The position numbers and the translations under genes were made by a program. Under the pieces are notes generated by a model. The model saw nothing but the letters and a program-made list of their open reading frames with translations, did no database searches and was not told where the DNA came from. A DNA stretch of 64,000 bases from Paenibacillus luteus (GTDB lineage: Bacteria; Bacillota; Bacilli; Paenibacillales; Paenibacillaceae), in NCBI RefSeq assembly GCF_006542765.1, contig NZ_SKCD01000002.1:1-64000 (forward strand), written 5' to 3'. Shown one piece after another: positions 42,811 through 52,588 of this stretch. Positions within the stretch are counted from its first letter, which is position 1. Every line of letters starts with the position of its first letter.

Positions 42811-43390
42811 ATAGCCTGTGCCTCCTCAAATAGCTGTTTACCGAGTCCGGCACTAAATATTGAATAGATTGCCCTGAACTCGCCCTGCTTCTAATGACAG
42901 TTGAAGAGATTTCAATAGCCGGCATATGAATCAGCTTGATCCTCTCCTGTAAGTAGCCAGGAAGAGCATTGAAGTCAATTGGAGTTTCCGGACGTGACAA
43001 GCCGATAAAGGTCACATGAGCAGCGAGAAGCTCAATTTTGTACCACTGCGGCAGATCATTGATCCGATCCGAGCCGATAATATAGGAAAACGTGTGCTCC
43101 GGATAACGTTTCCGGAGTTCCATCACCGTATCGTAAGAGTAGCTTATCCCTCCGCGCTGAAGTTCAAGATCTAACGCGCGAAAAGCCGCATTGCTTTCAA
43201 TCGCGCTGCAAACCATTTCATAGCGGTGCTGTCCATTCACTCCAGGTTCATTCGGTTTGAGCGGTGGACCATAAGACGGAATAAACCATACCTCATCAAG
43301 GCCGCACTGTTCATGGGCCGCTTCTGCCGCTATCAAATGACCGATATGGATGGGGTCAAAGGTTCCGCCCATAATACCAATCTTACTCAC
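42800..43390 (-). CDS. nadD: Nicotinate-nucleotide adenylyltransferase
   Basis: A 196-residue nucleotidyltransferase making deamido-NAD from NaMN and ATP. Motifs: GGTFDPIHIGHLIAAEAA (residues 8-25, with the HxGH ATP-binding site), a substrate segment FIPSYGPPLKPNE and the C-terminal ISSTVIRSR. GTG start with GAGGGG 8 bases upstream. It overlaps yqeK. Confidence 0.95.
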   Translation of the reverse strand: MSKIGIMGGTFDPIHIGHLIAAEAAHEQCGLDEVWFIPSYGPPLKPNEPGVNGQHRYEMVCSAIESNAAFRALDLELQRGGISYSYDTVMELRKRYPEHTFSYIIGSDRINDLPQWYKIELLAAHVTFIGLSRPETPIDFNALPGYLQERIKLIHMPAIEISSTVIRSRASSGQSIQYLVPDSVNSYLRRHRLYES

Positions 43391-43505
43391 TTGTAGAACC
43401 CCTCTCTACCTAAAACCATACTGGGTTCATCATCAACTGCAAGCAAATCGTTGCTCTAAACGCAGGATGAAGGATGCTTGCTCTAAACTTCATGAAATAC
43501 AACGA

Positions 43506-43808
43506 TTAACGAGCTGCCCTAGGAAGCTCGATTTGTTTATTGTCCTTGGATTCCTTGTACAAAACGATCGTTTTGCCAATGACTTGAACAAGCTCTGCTC
43601 CAGCTGCCGCTGCAACCTCGGCACCAATTTCCCGAGGATCATCGAGGCAGTTGTTAAGCACGGAAACTTTAATCAGCTCACGCGACTCGATAGCTTCTTC
43701 AATATGACGAACCAAATGATCGTTCGTCCCGCCCTTGCCAACCTGGAAGATTGGAGTCAAATGATGAGCGAGTGATCTTAAATAACGTTTTTGTTTTCCT
43801 GTAAGCAT
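43506..43808 (-). CDS. yhbY: YhbY-type ribosome assembly RNA-binding protein (YqeI)
   Basis: A 100-residue CRS1/YhbY-domain protein. It begins LTGKQKRYLRSLAHHLTPIFQVGKGG and contains the GxxG-like loop and ELIKVSVLNNC...AAAAGAELVQVIGKTIVLYKES. It associates with pre-50S particles. The ATG at 43808 follows AGAAGGA by 9 bases; an upstream ATG overlaps the site. A 115-base gap without a clear terminator separates it from nadD. Confidence 0.92.
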   Translation of the reverse strand: MLTGKQKRYLRSLAHHLTPIFQVGKGGTNDHLVRHIEEAIESRELIKVSVLNNCLDDPREIGAEVAAAAGAELVQVIGKTIVLYKESKDNKQIELPRAAR

Positions 43809-43870
43809 GATAGGTGTTCCTTCTTTCATCTCAATAATTCGTTAGTCCGTTCTAAAACAAAAAAATGATA

Positions 43871-44740
43871 TTAATTTTGCAGTGCGGCGAGAACAGTCTC
43901 CCGCATCGCTGCAACTGGAGCTGGCTGGCCCGTCCAATATTCAAAGGCATATGCCCCTTGATTGATAAACATGCCCAGACCGCCGTGAATCCGGCAGCCG
44001 CGCTGCTCGGCCTGTTGCAAAAACTTTGTTTTCAGCGGGTTATAAATGAGATCGCTCGCTACCGCGCCTGGCTTTAACCAATCCGCATTCATAGGCGTCT
44101 CGTCCACATGGGGGAACATCCCGACCGATGTCGTATTGATAACAATATCCGCATGCAAGCAAGCGGCCTGAAGTTGTTCATTCGAAATGGCTTCAACATC
44201 AGCTTTATCTTTAAACGATTCGGCAATCGCTTTCGCCCGATCTACAGATCGATTGGCTATGGCAATATGAGCAGGCTTCTCGCTTGCAAGGGCATATACG
44301 ATACCTCTAGCCGCCCCGCCCGCACCAATGACAACAATTCGTTTGCCTGCAAGCTCGCTTTCCGCTTCTTCCTTCAATGAACGGACATAACCGATCCCGT
44401 CGGTATTATAACCGATAAGCTTTCCATCCTCGTTCACGATCGTATTAACCGCACCAATCGCCTGTGCACCCGGGTCAATTTCATCGAGCACAGACATAAT
44501 ATCCAGCTTATGTGGGATCGTAACATTAATGCCGCGAATGCCCATTGCCCGAACACCAGCAGCAAAATCCTGTATACGTTCGCTTGTAATATGATAAGCC
44601 GTATAAACGCCGTTAATGCCCGTTTCCCGAAAGGCACGGTTCATCATGATTGGTGATTTCGAATGGCGGATCGGATCCCCGATCACACCAAACAAAATCG
44701 TATTGCTGTCGATCCGATTTCCTGCTCCCGCAATTGTCAC
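43871..44740 (-). CDS. aroE: Shikimate dehydrogenase
   Basis: A 289-residue NADP-dependent reductase converting 3-dehydroshikimate to shikimate. Visible: substrate site HSKSPIMMN near 27, INVTIPHK (catalytic Lys) near 72, NTD near 98, the dinucleotide loop GAGGAARG near 133, NRS and NTTSVGM. The start is a GTG (MTIAGAG), 8 bases after AAGGGG; a TTG six codons earlier is less well placed. It lies between yqeH and yhbY as in B. subtilis. Confidence 0.95.
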   Translation of the reverse strand: MTIAGAGNRIDSNTILFGVIGDPIRHSKSPIMMNRAFRETGINGVYTAYHITSERIQDFAAGVRAMGIRGINVTIPHKLDIMSVLDEIDPGAQAIGAVNTIVNEDGKLIGYNTDGIGYVRSLKEEAESELAGKRIVVIGAGGAARGIVYALASEKPAHIAIANRSVDRAKAIAESFKDKADVEAISNEQLQAACLHADIVINTTSVGMFPHVDETPMNADWLKPGAVASDLIYNPLKTKFLQQAEQRGCRIHGGLGMFINQGAYAFEYWTGQPAPVAAMRETVLAALQN

Positions 44741-44769
44741 AGCGGATTCCCCTTCCAAGCGCTATCAGT

Positions 44770-45897
44770 TTAAATCATGGAGTCGCGAAGCATAACCTTA
44801 ACGCCTTTAGGTGCATAAATATCAATAACGGCTCCGCCGGTTCCATTCACTTGAATCCAGCCAAGGCCCGATATGAATACGTCTTTGTTAAGTCCACGTT
44901 TTACGCGAAGAGAATGCCTTGTCCATGCCGGAATGGTCTCCAGCTCCTCGAGCGATGGACCGCCGAGCAATTGGCCGCGGTGATCGGCATATAGCTCATC
45001 AGCCCGCTCCAGCTTCGTGCGATGCATATTCAAAGCATTCGATACATAGAACGTGAAGGACTGGCGGTCACCTTCGACAAAATCGAACCGAACAAGGCTG
45101 CCGATAAACAAAGTCTGGCCAGAGTTCAATTGATATACAAGCGGTTTGATTGGCTTGTCCGGCAATAGAGAGCCCAGGAAGCTGCGCGGAACAACCTCAG
45201 TCATACGCGTAGAATACACAATTCCTGGCGTATCAATAATAGCCTTGCCATCCTCAAGCGGGATATGAACGGCATCAAGCGTCGTTCCCGGATAACGGGA
45301 AGTCGTTAGCTCTCGTTCCATGTCGCTGTAATCGCGAATAAGTCGGTTAATCAGCGTAGACTTTCCAACATTTGTTGCGCCTACCACATAGACGTCACGG
45401 TCATTGCGGTAATGCTCCAATGCCTCGATCACACGCTCAAAGCCCATATTCCGCTTGGCGCTGCATAATACGACATCCACAGTGCGCAGTCCTTCTGCCT
45501 TTGCCTGCTGCTGCACCCAGTTGCGAAGCCGGTTGACGTTCATCGCTTTCGGCAGCAGATCAATTTTGTTGACAACAAGCAGCACCGGATTATTGCCCAC
45601 GAAGCGTTGAAGCCCAGAAATCAAACTTCCTTCAAAATCATACAAATCGACGATATGGACAACCAGACTATCCGTATTCCCAATGCTGCCGAGCAGCTTC
45701 AAGAAATCATCCTGATCTACGGCAACAGATGAAGCTTCATTATAGTTGCGAATACGGAAGCATCTCTGGCAAATAACCGGATCCCGTTCCATTGCACCTT
45801 CCGGCAAATAACCTGGCAGCTCAGGACTATTCGTCTGTAGTGCCACGCCGCAGCCCGCACACGAACGTGTTGCCTGACTAAGCTGTTGTTCCATCAC
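44770..45897 (-). CDS. yqeH: Circularly permuted GTPase YqeH
   Basis: A 375-residue ribosome-assembly GTPase (30S biogenesis). It has an N-terminal zinc finger (CAGC ... CQRC near 14-45), then permuted G motifs: G4 NKIDLLP near 109, G5 SAKR, G1 GATNVGKST near 172 and G3 DTPG near 220, followed by an RNA-binding-type C-terminal domain. The stop of yqeG overlaps the start; GTG (45897) and ATG (45894) are both possible, with GGGGG upstream favouring GTG. Confidence 0.95.
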   Translation of the reverse strand: MMEQQLSQATRSCAGCGVALQTNSPELPGYLPEGAMERDPVICQRCFRIRNYNEASSVAVDQDDFLKLLGSIGNTDSLVVHIVDLYDFEGSLISGLQRFVGNNPVLLVVNKIDLLPKAMNVNRLRNWVQQQAKAEGLRTVDVVLCSAKRNMGFERVIEALEHYRNDRDVYVVGATNVGKSTLINRLIRDYSDMERELTTSRYPGTTLDAVHIPLEDGKAIIDTPGIVYSTRMTEVVPRSFLGSLLPDKPIKPLVYQLNSGQTLFIGSLVRFDFVEGDRQSFTFYVSNALNMHRTKLERADELYADHRGQLLGGPSLEELETIPAWTRHSLRVKRGLNKDVFISGLGWIQVNGTGGAVIDIYAPKGVKVMLRDSMI

Positions 45898-46418
45898 TTT
45901 GTTTCCCCCTCATACCATAACCCTTTTTTTCTTAAACGCACCAAAGCAAACCGTTCAATTCGGCGGTTAACCCTTGTCATGATCCCTTCGTCAGCTGGAG
46001 AGATCGGTGTAACAAGAATCGTGTACAGTCCCATTCGATTTCCGCCCAGCACATCGGTCAACATTTGATCGCCAATGACGACCGACTGCTCTGCAGCCAG
46101 TCCAAGTACGCCAAGGGCTTTACGGAACGATTTAGCCGCCGGCTTGCGCGCAGCATGAATAAAAGGAATATTCAGCGGTGCGGAAAATTTACTTACCCGT
46201 GTTTCATTATTATTAGAAACGATAACAACCTGAAAGCCCCGTGAGCGCACATAATCCAGCCACTGCACCAGCTCAGGCGTAGCTAACGCCTCCTTAGCAC
46301 CAACGAGCGTATTATCCAAATCCGTAATGATGCCGCGTACGCCTCTTGCATGCAGCTCATCTAAGTTAATTTCATACACTGTATTGACGCGCATATGCGG
46401 CAACAGCCGTTCAAACAT
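45894..46418 (-). CDS. yqeG: HAD-family phosphatase YqeG
   Basis: A 174-residue HAD subfamily IIIA phosphatase. The catalytic DxD lies in GIITDLDNTLVGA near 31, motif II is VIVSNNNE near 62 and motif IV is VVIGDQMLTDVLGGNRMG near 112. Substrate unknown. It is the first gene of the yqeG-to-yqeM operon; the ATG follows AGAGGGA. Confidence 0.93.
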   Translation of the reverse strand: MFERLLPHMRVNTVYEINLDELHARGVRGIITDLDNTLVGAKEALATPELVQWLDYVRSRGFQVVIVSNNNETRVSKFSAPLNIPFIHAARKPAAKSFRKALGVLGLAAEQSVVIGDQMLTDVLGGNRMGLYTILVTPISPADEGIMTRVNRRIERFALVRLRKKGLWYEGETK

Positions 46419-46485
46419 AATGGATATCCCTCTGCTTTCTGCTTGCTATCTTACGAAACTATACCATAGAAACCAAATTTGTTGC

Positions 46486-46523
46486 AAAAAATACCGCCGC
46501 CAATTTCTTTGGCAGGCGGTATT
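46486..46523 (-). terminator. Terminator of the MoxR/DUF58/transglutaminase operon
   Basis: Minus-strand stem AATACCGCCTGCCAAA / TTGGCGGCGGTATT with a GAAA loop and six Ts. It separates this operon from yqeG. Confidence 0.92.
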
Positions 46524-46616
46524 GGTACTGAAATTAAGGAGCCCAGCTTGCTCTAACGCTATATCATCGCCTGCTGATGAGCCAACAATGAAAATAGCGA
46601 CCAGCATTTCAGCCAG

Positions 46617-48872
46617 TTACCTTAATTGATCGATTAATGATTTCACTCTGACTACAAAGCGATCCGCATCCTCAGTGGTTGCCATAGCCGGGCTGTATTT
46701 CGCTTGCTCAAAACCATCGAGCACTACTCGGAAATCGTCCCGCAGCCTCTTTTGGTTCTGTGACCAACGAAACACGGCTTCTCGCAGTGTCTCATGCTCC
46801 TGACGCTCCATCCCGCGCTTCTTACAAACACGAAGCAACTTGTTCGTCTCAAGCACGATCCGATCATTTGCCGTGTATGAACCATGACGCAGCTTCCGCC
46901 AAGTGAATACCAGCTTATCTCGGCGAATGAACGCCCACACAGCCGCAACTGCCACGAGCAGCGAAATTGAAAGCCATATCCATAGCTTAGCATTCGAGGA
47001 GCTTTCCGTTTTCTCGACGGTTGCCGGATCACTTTCGCCTTCATCGATTTCCGGCAGCGGTGCTACCTCTTCCTCTGCTATCGTATAGGGAAACGAAAAA
47101 CCAGACGTTGCTTCAAATGGAATCCAGCCAAACCCTTCAAAATAAATTTCCACCCAGGAATGAGCATCCGAATTTCGTACCGTATAGGTACCTGAACCGT
47201 TTGGATTGATACTAGGATCCATAAATTCACCAGGAGGCCCAAAATCGCTAGCCGGCAGCACGCCAGGCGCAAAGCCTTTTACCCATCTCGTAGGCAGACC
47301 CAAGCTCCGAGCCATCACAGCCATTGATGTCGAGAAATAATCGCAATAGCCTTCTCTCAGCTCAAACAAAAATTTATCAACAAAATCAGTTGTTGTACCA
47401 GTCAGCCTAGATTCATCAGGCAAATTATTGTAATTATAAGTAAGCCTCAAATACGTTTCCAGCAATTTTGCCCGGTCGTAATCATTGGTAGCGTCTGCAG
47501 TTACCTGCTTGGCCAACTGTTTTACGCGGTCAGGCAGTGAATCGGGCAATTGTAAATAGTATTTATTGCGTGACGCTTCCGCCTGGTCAGACCAGCCTGC
47601 CTTGGATTCTCTGAGCTTTACTTCATCCAGAACAGGAACGGAGGAGGTTACCGAATACGTTTGTGGATATTTACGGTTTTTCATCGACCAGTTCAACAAC
47701 CGAAGCTCTCCTGAGCTTGGCTCCCATACTAATCCTGTAGGCAGTACAGCTTCTTCATCATCGATCCAGTTAAGCTTGGTGACTGGCGCAGCTGCGAACA
47801 GAATCGGATAAACATCCTTGCGGATCATCGTAACGATTTGGCTGATTTCTGTCGTTCCCGCAGCTGGAGGCTCATCCAAAGATAATAGCGCAGTCTCCTT
47901 TGCGATGCGGGTGGCGGCTTCGACGTCTTGCTCAGCCTTACCTTCAATCCATCCGTCTCCTGTATATTCGGCCTTTGACTCGCCGCGCCAGTAGCTGCGG
48001 TGCGAAGTTGATACAGTCATCATAGGTGAATAGTCAAATTGAAAGCCACCGCCGAGCTTCTCATCGTTCCGACTATAGCCGGAGCTCGCATTGCCGGAAC
48101 TGCTAGGTGATTGAGCATCCGTACCTTTATCCCCAAGGAATACTTTGACGGTTTCCCCCTTTGATTCTCTCCAAATCGTATAGGGGTCCTGCAGGATCGG
48201 AGAAAGCGACGGCATATTCAGCCCGACAATCATCAGCACCGATAGGACAAGCGCAATCGGTACTATTAATTGAAGCGGATATTCGATAAGCTCTTTCCAG
48301 CTTCTTGGATGTTCGCGCTGCAGCCTCGATAAATGACTAACAACGAGCCAGAGCAAACCGATAAACACAACCATAGCGACTTCGTCCCATAACCATATCG
48401 GTGTAAAAGAGTCCGCGATCGTTAATACCAGAATACTTGCGCCTACCAACCCGAACATTCGAATTCGTGTTGTCGTCCATAAGCCAAACAAATTATGAAG
48501 CAACAAAAGGGCAATACTTATCCAAATAAAGGGGTTCAACTGCATCATATGAGCTTGCAGCCACCAGATCCACTCTTGCCAACGTTCAGGAGTCGCAATG
48601 ATCCAGTTCATCTCCACAAGCCTTGTCGTAATCCATATAGCAGCTGCAATTTTGAGGAAAAACTTTAGAAAACGACTCTTCTGTGGCAGAAACAGTTCAA
48701 TCGCAGCCGCTGCGTACAGAGTGTAATGCCCGATCGCAATCGTCTCTTCCCACCAGTAATCTTCAAAAATAATAATCGTATTGGATAAAATAATAGCAAC
48801 AAATAAAAACCTTAGCTTCTCATACCAATTGGCTGTCAAATAGGTGAACAAAGAGTTCAACGCCTGCTTCAT
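46617..48872 (-). CDS. Membrane protein with extracytoplasmic transglutaminase-like domain
   Basis: A 751-residue protein: five or six transmembrane helices in the first ~225 residues, an extracellular region of about 340 residues with a transglutaminase-core Cys in LREGYCDYFSTSMAVMARSLGLPTRWVKGF, His in SDAHSWVEIYF and Asp/Glu nearby, then one transmembrane helix (near 625) and a cytosolic DUF4129-like tail. This is the TgpA-type organisation. It overlaps the DUF58 gene by ATGA. Family members function in envelope protein processing or crosslinking; the actual substrate is unknown. Confidence 0.88.
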   Translation of the reverse strand: MKQALNSLFTYLTANWYEKLRFLFVAIILSNTIIIFEDYWWEETIAIGHYTLYAAAAIELFLPQKSRFLKFFLKIAAAIWITTRLVEMNWIIATPERWQEWIWWLQAHMMQLNPFIWISIALLLLHNLFGLWTTTRIRMFGLVGASILVLTIADSFTPIWLWDEVAMVVFIGLLWLVVSHLSRLQREHPRSWKELIEYPLQLIVPIALVLSVLMIVGLNMPSLSPILQDPYTIWRESKGETVKVFLGDKGTDAQSPSSSGNASSGYSRNDEKLGGGFQFDYSPMMTVSTSHRSYWRGESKAEYTGDGWIEGKAEQDVEAATRIAKETALLSLDEPPAAGTTEISQIVTMIRKDVYPILFAAAPVTKLNWIDDEEAVLPTGLVWEPSSGELRLLNWSMKNRKYPQTYSVTSSVPVLDEVKLRESKAGWSDQAEASRNKYYLQLPDSLPDRVKQLAKQVTADATNDYDRAKLLETYLRLTYNYNNLPDESRLTGTTTDFVDKFLFELREGYCDYFSTSMAVMARSLGLPTRWVKGFAPGVLPASDFGPPGEFMDPSINPNGSGTYTVRNSDAHSWVEIYFEGFGWIPFEATSGFSFPYTIAEEEVAPLPEIDEGESDPATVEKTESSSNAKLWIWLSISLLVAVAAVWAFIRRDKLVFTWRKLRHGSYTANDRIVLETNKLLRVCKKRGMERQEHETLREAVFRWSQNQKRLRDDFRVVLDGFEQAKYSPAMATTEDADRFVVRVKSLIDQLR

Positions 48873-50116
48873 GCAATTCCACTCCCTTCAAGCACCGTAG
48901 GAAGCTCCTGCAACTGGCGAATTTCAAAAACAGGCCATCCTCGTTCTCTCATCACTTGCTTCCATGACGTGTTATGGCTCAGCAAATCAACGGACGATGA
49001 AATATGAAGCAAGCAAGGGGTAATCCCCTTGCGCGACAGCCATTCCATGCTTCGAATGACATCAGTGCCGGTATCAGGCGATACGACTACGGCAAAGCTT
49101 CCTGGCTCAAGCAAGGAATCCGCACGTTGCAATGAGGCATATAAAGGATGCGACGCGTCTGCATCAACAAAGGTCAAGTGCTTCAGCATGACGTTTCGCT
49201 GCTCTAGTCCCGCCTTCGGAGCAACCATCGTCACCGTTTCCCCTATGGAGAGCAAGCCCATCGCTGTATCGCCTTTTAATCCGTTTTCGAGCAGCGAAGC
49301 GGCTGTTGATACTGCCAACTCAAAGCGTGTCGCAAGCTCATTCTGATAACCTCCCGGATTACGGTCAAGAATCACAACCGTGCGTGGCAGAGATTCACGC
49401 TCGAAAGCCTTAGATTTCCATTCCCCCGTCTTCGCAGTGGCATTCCAGTGCACACGTGATAAGCGATCCCCATACAAATATTCCCTAACACCGTTGATTT
49501 GGGTTGTCTCCTTCGCTGAGCGGGAAGCAATCGCATGGGAATAGGGACCCCGAATTCCCCTCTGAATGCCGCTCCACTGCCTAAGCGGTACCGTTTGAGG
49601 CAGCACGCTAAACACGGTTTCTGTTCCGAATTGACCGGCATGCTCAAACAAACCAAATACGTCATAAGACAAACACTTCGTATGCGTAAAACGGTATTCG
49701 CCCCGTTGGAGCGGGGGCGTCTGATAAGTAACTTGGCCGCTGCGCTTCCAATTCGGTACGAAGGAGGTCTCGAAAGCCAGTTTCTGACCATTATGGCGCT
49801 GCAATTGGTCTCTGATAATTACATAAGGAAGCGGATAATAACCTGGAATCTTGACTTGCAAATTCACTTCAAGCGCACTCCCGGCTGATAGAGAGTGATC
49901 GTGGGATGCAGCGCCAGGCATCGCATAGCTGCGACTTCCAGTCACTTTGCTTATCCCGCTCCATCTGCCTAGCACTAAATATACAAGTAATAGATTCAAG
50001 ATCATAAATAGCATAAATGCGGTTTTTCCGCCTTGAAATAAAAAATAAAAAAGACTGGTCGTATAGATCACTGCGACAAGCTGCCAGCGCAGCCTCTTAG
50101 ATTTAGTCGCTGCCAT
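48869..50116 (-). CDS. DUF58 domain protein (MoxR-associated)
   Basis: A 415-residue protein with two N-terminal transmembrane segments (about 12-50), a beta-rich middle, and the DUF58/vWA-like C-terminal part with GVREYLYGDRLSRVHWNATAKTGEWKSKAFE near 205 and VVILDRNPGGY near 245. DUF58 proteins are partners of MoxR AAA ATPases. Five bases separate it from the MoxR gene, and it is coupled by ATGA to the transglutaminase gene. Confidence 0.9.
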   Translation of the reverse strand: MAATKSKRLRWQLVAVIYTTSLFYFLFQGGKTAFMLFMILNLLLVYLVLGRWSGISKVTGSRSYAMPGAASHDHSLSAGSALEVNLQVKIPGYYPLPYVIIRDQLQRHNGQKLAFETSFVPNWKRSGQVTYQTPPLQRGEYRFTHTKCLSYDVFGLFEHAGQFGTETVFSVLPQTVPLRQWSGIQRGIRGPYSHAIASRSAKETTQINGVREYLYGDRLSRVHWNATAKTGEWKSKAFERESLPRTVVILDRNPGGYQNELATRFELAVSTAASLLENGLKGDTAMGLLSIGETVTMVAPKAGLEQRNVMLKHLTFVDADASHPLYASLQRADSLLEPGSFAVVVSPDTGTDVIRSMEWLSRKGITPCLLHISSSVDLLSHNTSWKQVMRERGWPVFEIRQLQELPTVLEGSGIA

Positions 50117-50120
50117 CCGC

Positions 50121-51077
50121 TTAGCGCTCTAGCCGAACCGGCACTTTCGTGGATTGAATCACCTGTGCGATGATATCCTCCGCCTTAAGTCCGTTCATTC
50201 TGGCTTCCGTCCGAAGAAGCAGGCGGTGAGCTATGACAAACGGAGCGAGCTCCTTCACATCATCTGGCGTTACGAACTGGCGCTGCTGGATATAAGCGCT
50301 CGCTTTCGCTGCTCTCGCAAGCGCCAGAGCAGCGCGAGGGCTTGCTCCCAGCATTACATTGGCATGCTCCCGTGTTCCTCTGATCAAACCGACCAGATAT
50401 TTGCCGACAGCCTCGTCAATGTGAACCTTTAGCACTTGATCCTGGATATGAAGCATATCCGAAATATTAATCATCGGTTCGATCCGATCCGATGGATGTA
50501 TTCCTTCATTAGATAATACCATGCGGTGTTCGTCGGATTCACTAGGATAACCAAGCGACAGCTTCATCATGAATCGGTCAAGCTGCGCTTCCGGCAGTGT
50601 GTAGGTACCTTCAAACTCTATTGGATTTTGCGTGGCTAGCAAAACGAACGGGCGAGGAAGCTCATACGTATCTCCGTCAACCGTCACATGGCCTTCCTCC
50701 ATCGCCTCTAGCAGTGCGGATTGCGTCTTCGTCGTTGCACGGTTAATTTCATCGGCTAATAGAATATTAGCCATGACGGGACCTGGACGAAATAAGAAAG
50801 TCTCCTGTTTTGGATGATAAATGGATACGCCAGTAATATCGGTAGGAAGCAAGTCAGGATTACATTGAATGCGGCGAAATTGGCCGCCGATAGATTTTGC
50901 CAACGCTTTCACTAGTTGTGTCTTGCCTGTGCCGGGCACATCTTCAAGCAAGACATGACCGCCTGCGATTACAGCGATCAATAATCTTTGGATTTCTTCC
51001 TGTTTGCCAAGGATACAAGTTTCTAAGTTTCGTAGAATAGTAGCGCATAATTGCATGTCTGCAGGACGAATATCCAT
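50121..51077 (-). CDS. MoxR-family AAA ATPase
   Basis: A 318-residue AAA+ ATPase. Walker A EDVPGTGKT (45-53), Walker B ILLADEINRA near 107, sensor 1 LLATQNPIEFEGTYTLPEAQLDRFMM near 147 and GASPRAALALARAAKA near 245 are all present. These ATPases act as chaperones activating vWA/DUF58 partners. The ATG follows GGGAGGT by 6 bases. First gene of the MoxR-DUF58-transglutaminase operon. Confidence 0.93.
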   Translation of the reverse strand: MDIRPADMQLCATILRNLETCILGKQEEIQRLLIAVIAGGHVLLEDVPGTGKTQLVKALAKSIGGQFRRIQCNPDLLPTDITGVSIYHPKQETFLFRPGPVMANILLADEINRATTKTQSALLEAMEEGHVTVDGDTYELPRPFVLLATQNPIEFEGTYTLPEAQLDRFMMKLSLGYPSESDEHRMVLSNEGIHPSDRIEPMINISDMLHIQDQVLKVHIDEAVGKYLVGLIRGTREHANVMLGASPRAALALARAAKASAYIQQRQFVTPDDVKELAPFVIAHRLLLRTEARMNGLKAEDIIAQVIQSTKVPVRLER

Positions 51078-51166
51078 TTCATTACCTCCCGAAATAATGC
51101 CTTAGTTCATGTTCAATACTACTATTTTACAGTACATCCATTCGGGTATACAAATTTTTTCGCTAC

Positions 51167-51199
51167 AAAAAAAATTGGAAGATCCCACAGGATCCTCCA
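51167..51199 (-). terminator. Terminator after spoVAE
   Basis: Minus-strand GGAGGATCC / GGATCTTCC with loop TGTG and a run of eight Ts. It separates the spoVA genes from moxR. Confidence 0.92.
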
Positions 51200-51216
51200 G
51201 CTTGTGTCTTTCTATA

Positions 51217-51567
51217 TTATCCTTTGGGTCTAACGACAAGTGCTGCCAGAAAAGAAAAAATAATGGCAGACGAAATACCTGCGCTTGTTACTTTGAATAT
51301 GCCGGATATGACCCCTATCCAGCCTTGATCATGCAGCTCTGTCAACGCCCCATGAACGAGCGCGTTGCCAAAGCTGGTGATCGGGACCGTTGCCCCCGCC
51401 CCCGCGAATTTTACCAAAGGTTCATATAATCCTACTCCATCGACGATGGCGCCAATAACGACCAAGGTTGACATCGTGTGAGCAGGCGTTAGTTTAAATA
51501 CATCGAACATGATTTGTCCAAGGACGCAAATGCCCCCGCCTATCAAAAAAGCCCATAAAAAAATCAT
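51217..51567 (-). CDS. spoVAE: Stage V sporulation protein AE (SpoVAEb)
   Basis: A 116-residue membrane protein with three or four helices; it begins with FLWAFLIGGGICVLGQIMFDVFKLTPAHTM and contains GAGATVPITSFGNALVHGA, the SpoVAC/AE family core. It is part of the SpoVA channel that moves Ca-dipicolinate into forespores and out at germination. It follows spoVAD by 6 bases. Confidence 0.95.
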   Translation of the reverse strand: MIFLWAFLIGGGICVLGQIMFDVFKLTPAHTMSTLVVIGAIVDGVGLYEPLVKFAGAGATVPITSFGNALVHGALTELHDQGWIGVISGIFKVTSAGISSAIIFSFLAALVVRPKG

Positions 51568-51573
51568 AACCGC

Positions 51574-52587
51574 TTACCCCTTTCCTGCACTAATGGCTAC
51601 TGCGTGCGCAATGCACGGGATACTCTCCCCTTGCTGGAAAGAAAGCGGAGAAAGCAAAGCACCTGTAGCAACAACGAGAATTTTTTTCAATTCACCTTTC
51701 TTGATTCGCTTCAGCAGATGTCCATAAGTGACTACTGCCGAGCAGCCGCAGCCGCTGCCCCCAGCCTGTACCTTTTGTTTCTGCACGTCATAAACCATAA
51801 GCCCACAATCCCCAAAAATCGTCTCATCCATTGGAACGCCGTTTTGCAGCAGCAGCTCCTTTGCAATCGGATGGCCAACCCCAGCCAAATCTCCGGTAAC
51901 GATTAAATCGTAGTCGCTTGGCTTACGTCCGGTATCATTGAAATGTGCCTGTATTGTATCGACTGCCGCGGGCGCCATAGCTGCTCCCATATTAAACGGA
52001 TCGGTAATGCCTAAATCAATAACCTTGCCAATTGTGGCGCACTCAACAACGGGGCCATCACCCGATGCAGCTACAACTGCCGCTCCTGCCCCTGTAACTG
52101 TAAACTGAGCCGTTGGCGGCTTCTGCGAGCCATATTCAGTTGGATAGCGAAACTGCTTCTCTACGGTACAGTTGTGGCTGCAGGTGCCTGCTAATACGTA
52201 ACTTGCTGATCCGGAATTCACAAGCATGGATGCAAGTGCCAGCGATTCCATGGATGTGGAACAAGCACCAAAAACTCCGATATAGGGAACGCCCAGCGAA
52301 CGTGCTGCGAAGCTATTGCTAATAATCTGGTTCAATAAATCTCCGCCAATATAAAATTGTAGCTGGTCGCGTTCAATGCCAGCATTTTGAATAGCGAATT
52401 CAGAAGCTTGCTCCAGCAGCAGCCGCTCCGCCTTTTCCCAGCTTTTTTGCTGCATATCAAGCTCAGGATGGACCAGATCGAAATCTGCAGCGAGCGGCCC
52501 TTCTCCCTCATCTGGACCGACAACGGTCGCCTCGCCTATGATGACCGGGCGCTTCTCAAACCACCACGTCTGTTTTCCGCGCAGCAT
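51574..52587 (-). CDS. spoVAD: Stage V sporulation protein AD
   Basis: A 337-residue thiolase-fold protein that binds dipicolinic acid at the spore inner membrane. Visible: LRGKQTWWFEKRPVIIGEA at the N-terminus, GVFGACSTSMESLALASMLV near 118, GDLAGVGHPIAKELL near 220 and GSGCGCSAVVTYGHLL near 285. The start ATG lies two bases after the spoVAC stop, with GGGGG upstream; a longer frame into spoVAC is rejected because of the overlap. Confidence 0.95.
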   Translation of the reverse strand: MLRGKQTWWFEKRPVIIGEATVVGPDEGEGPLAADFDLVHPELDMQQKSWEKAERLLLEQASEFAIQNAGIERDQLQFYIGGDLLNQIISNSFAARSLGVPYIGVFGACSTSMESLALASMLVNSGSASYVLAGTCSHNCTVEKQFRYPTEYGSQKPPTAQFTVTGAGAAVVAASGDGPVVECATIGKVIDLGITDPFNMGAAMAPAAVDTIQAHFNDTGRKPSDYDLIVTGDLAGVGHPIAKELLLQNGVPMDETIFGDCGLMVYDVQKQKVQAGGSGCGCSAVVTYGHLLKRIKKGELKKILVVATGALLSPLSFQQGESIPCIAHAVAISAGKG

Positions 52588-52588
52588 A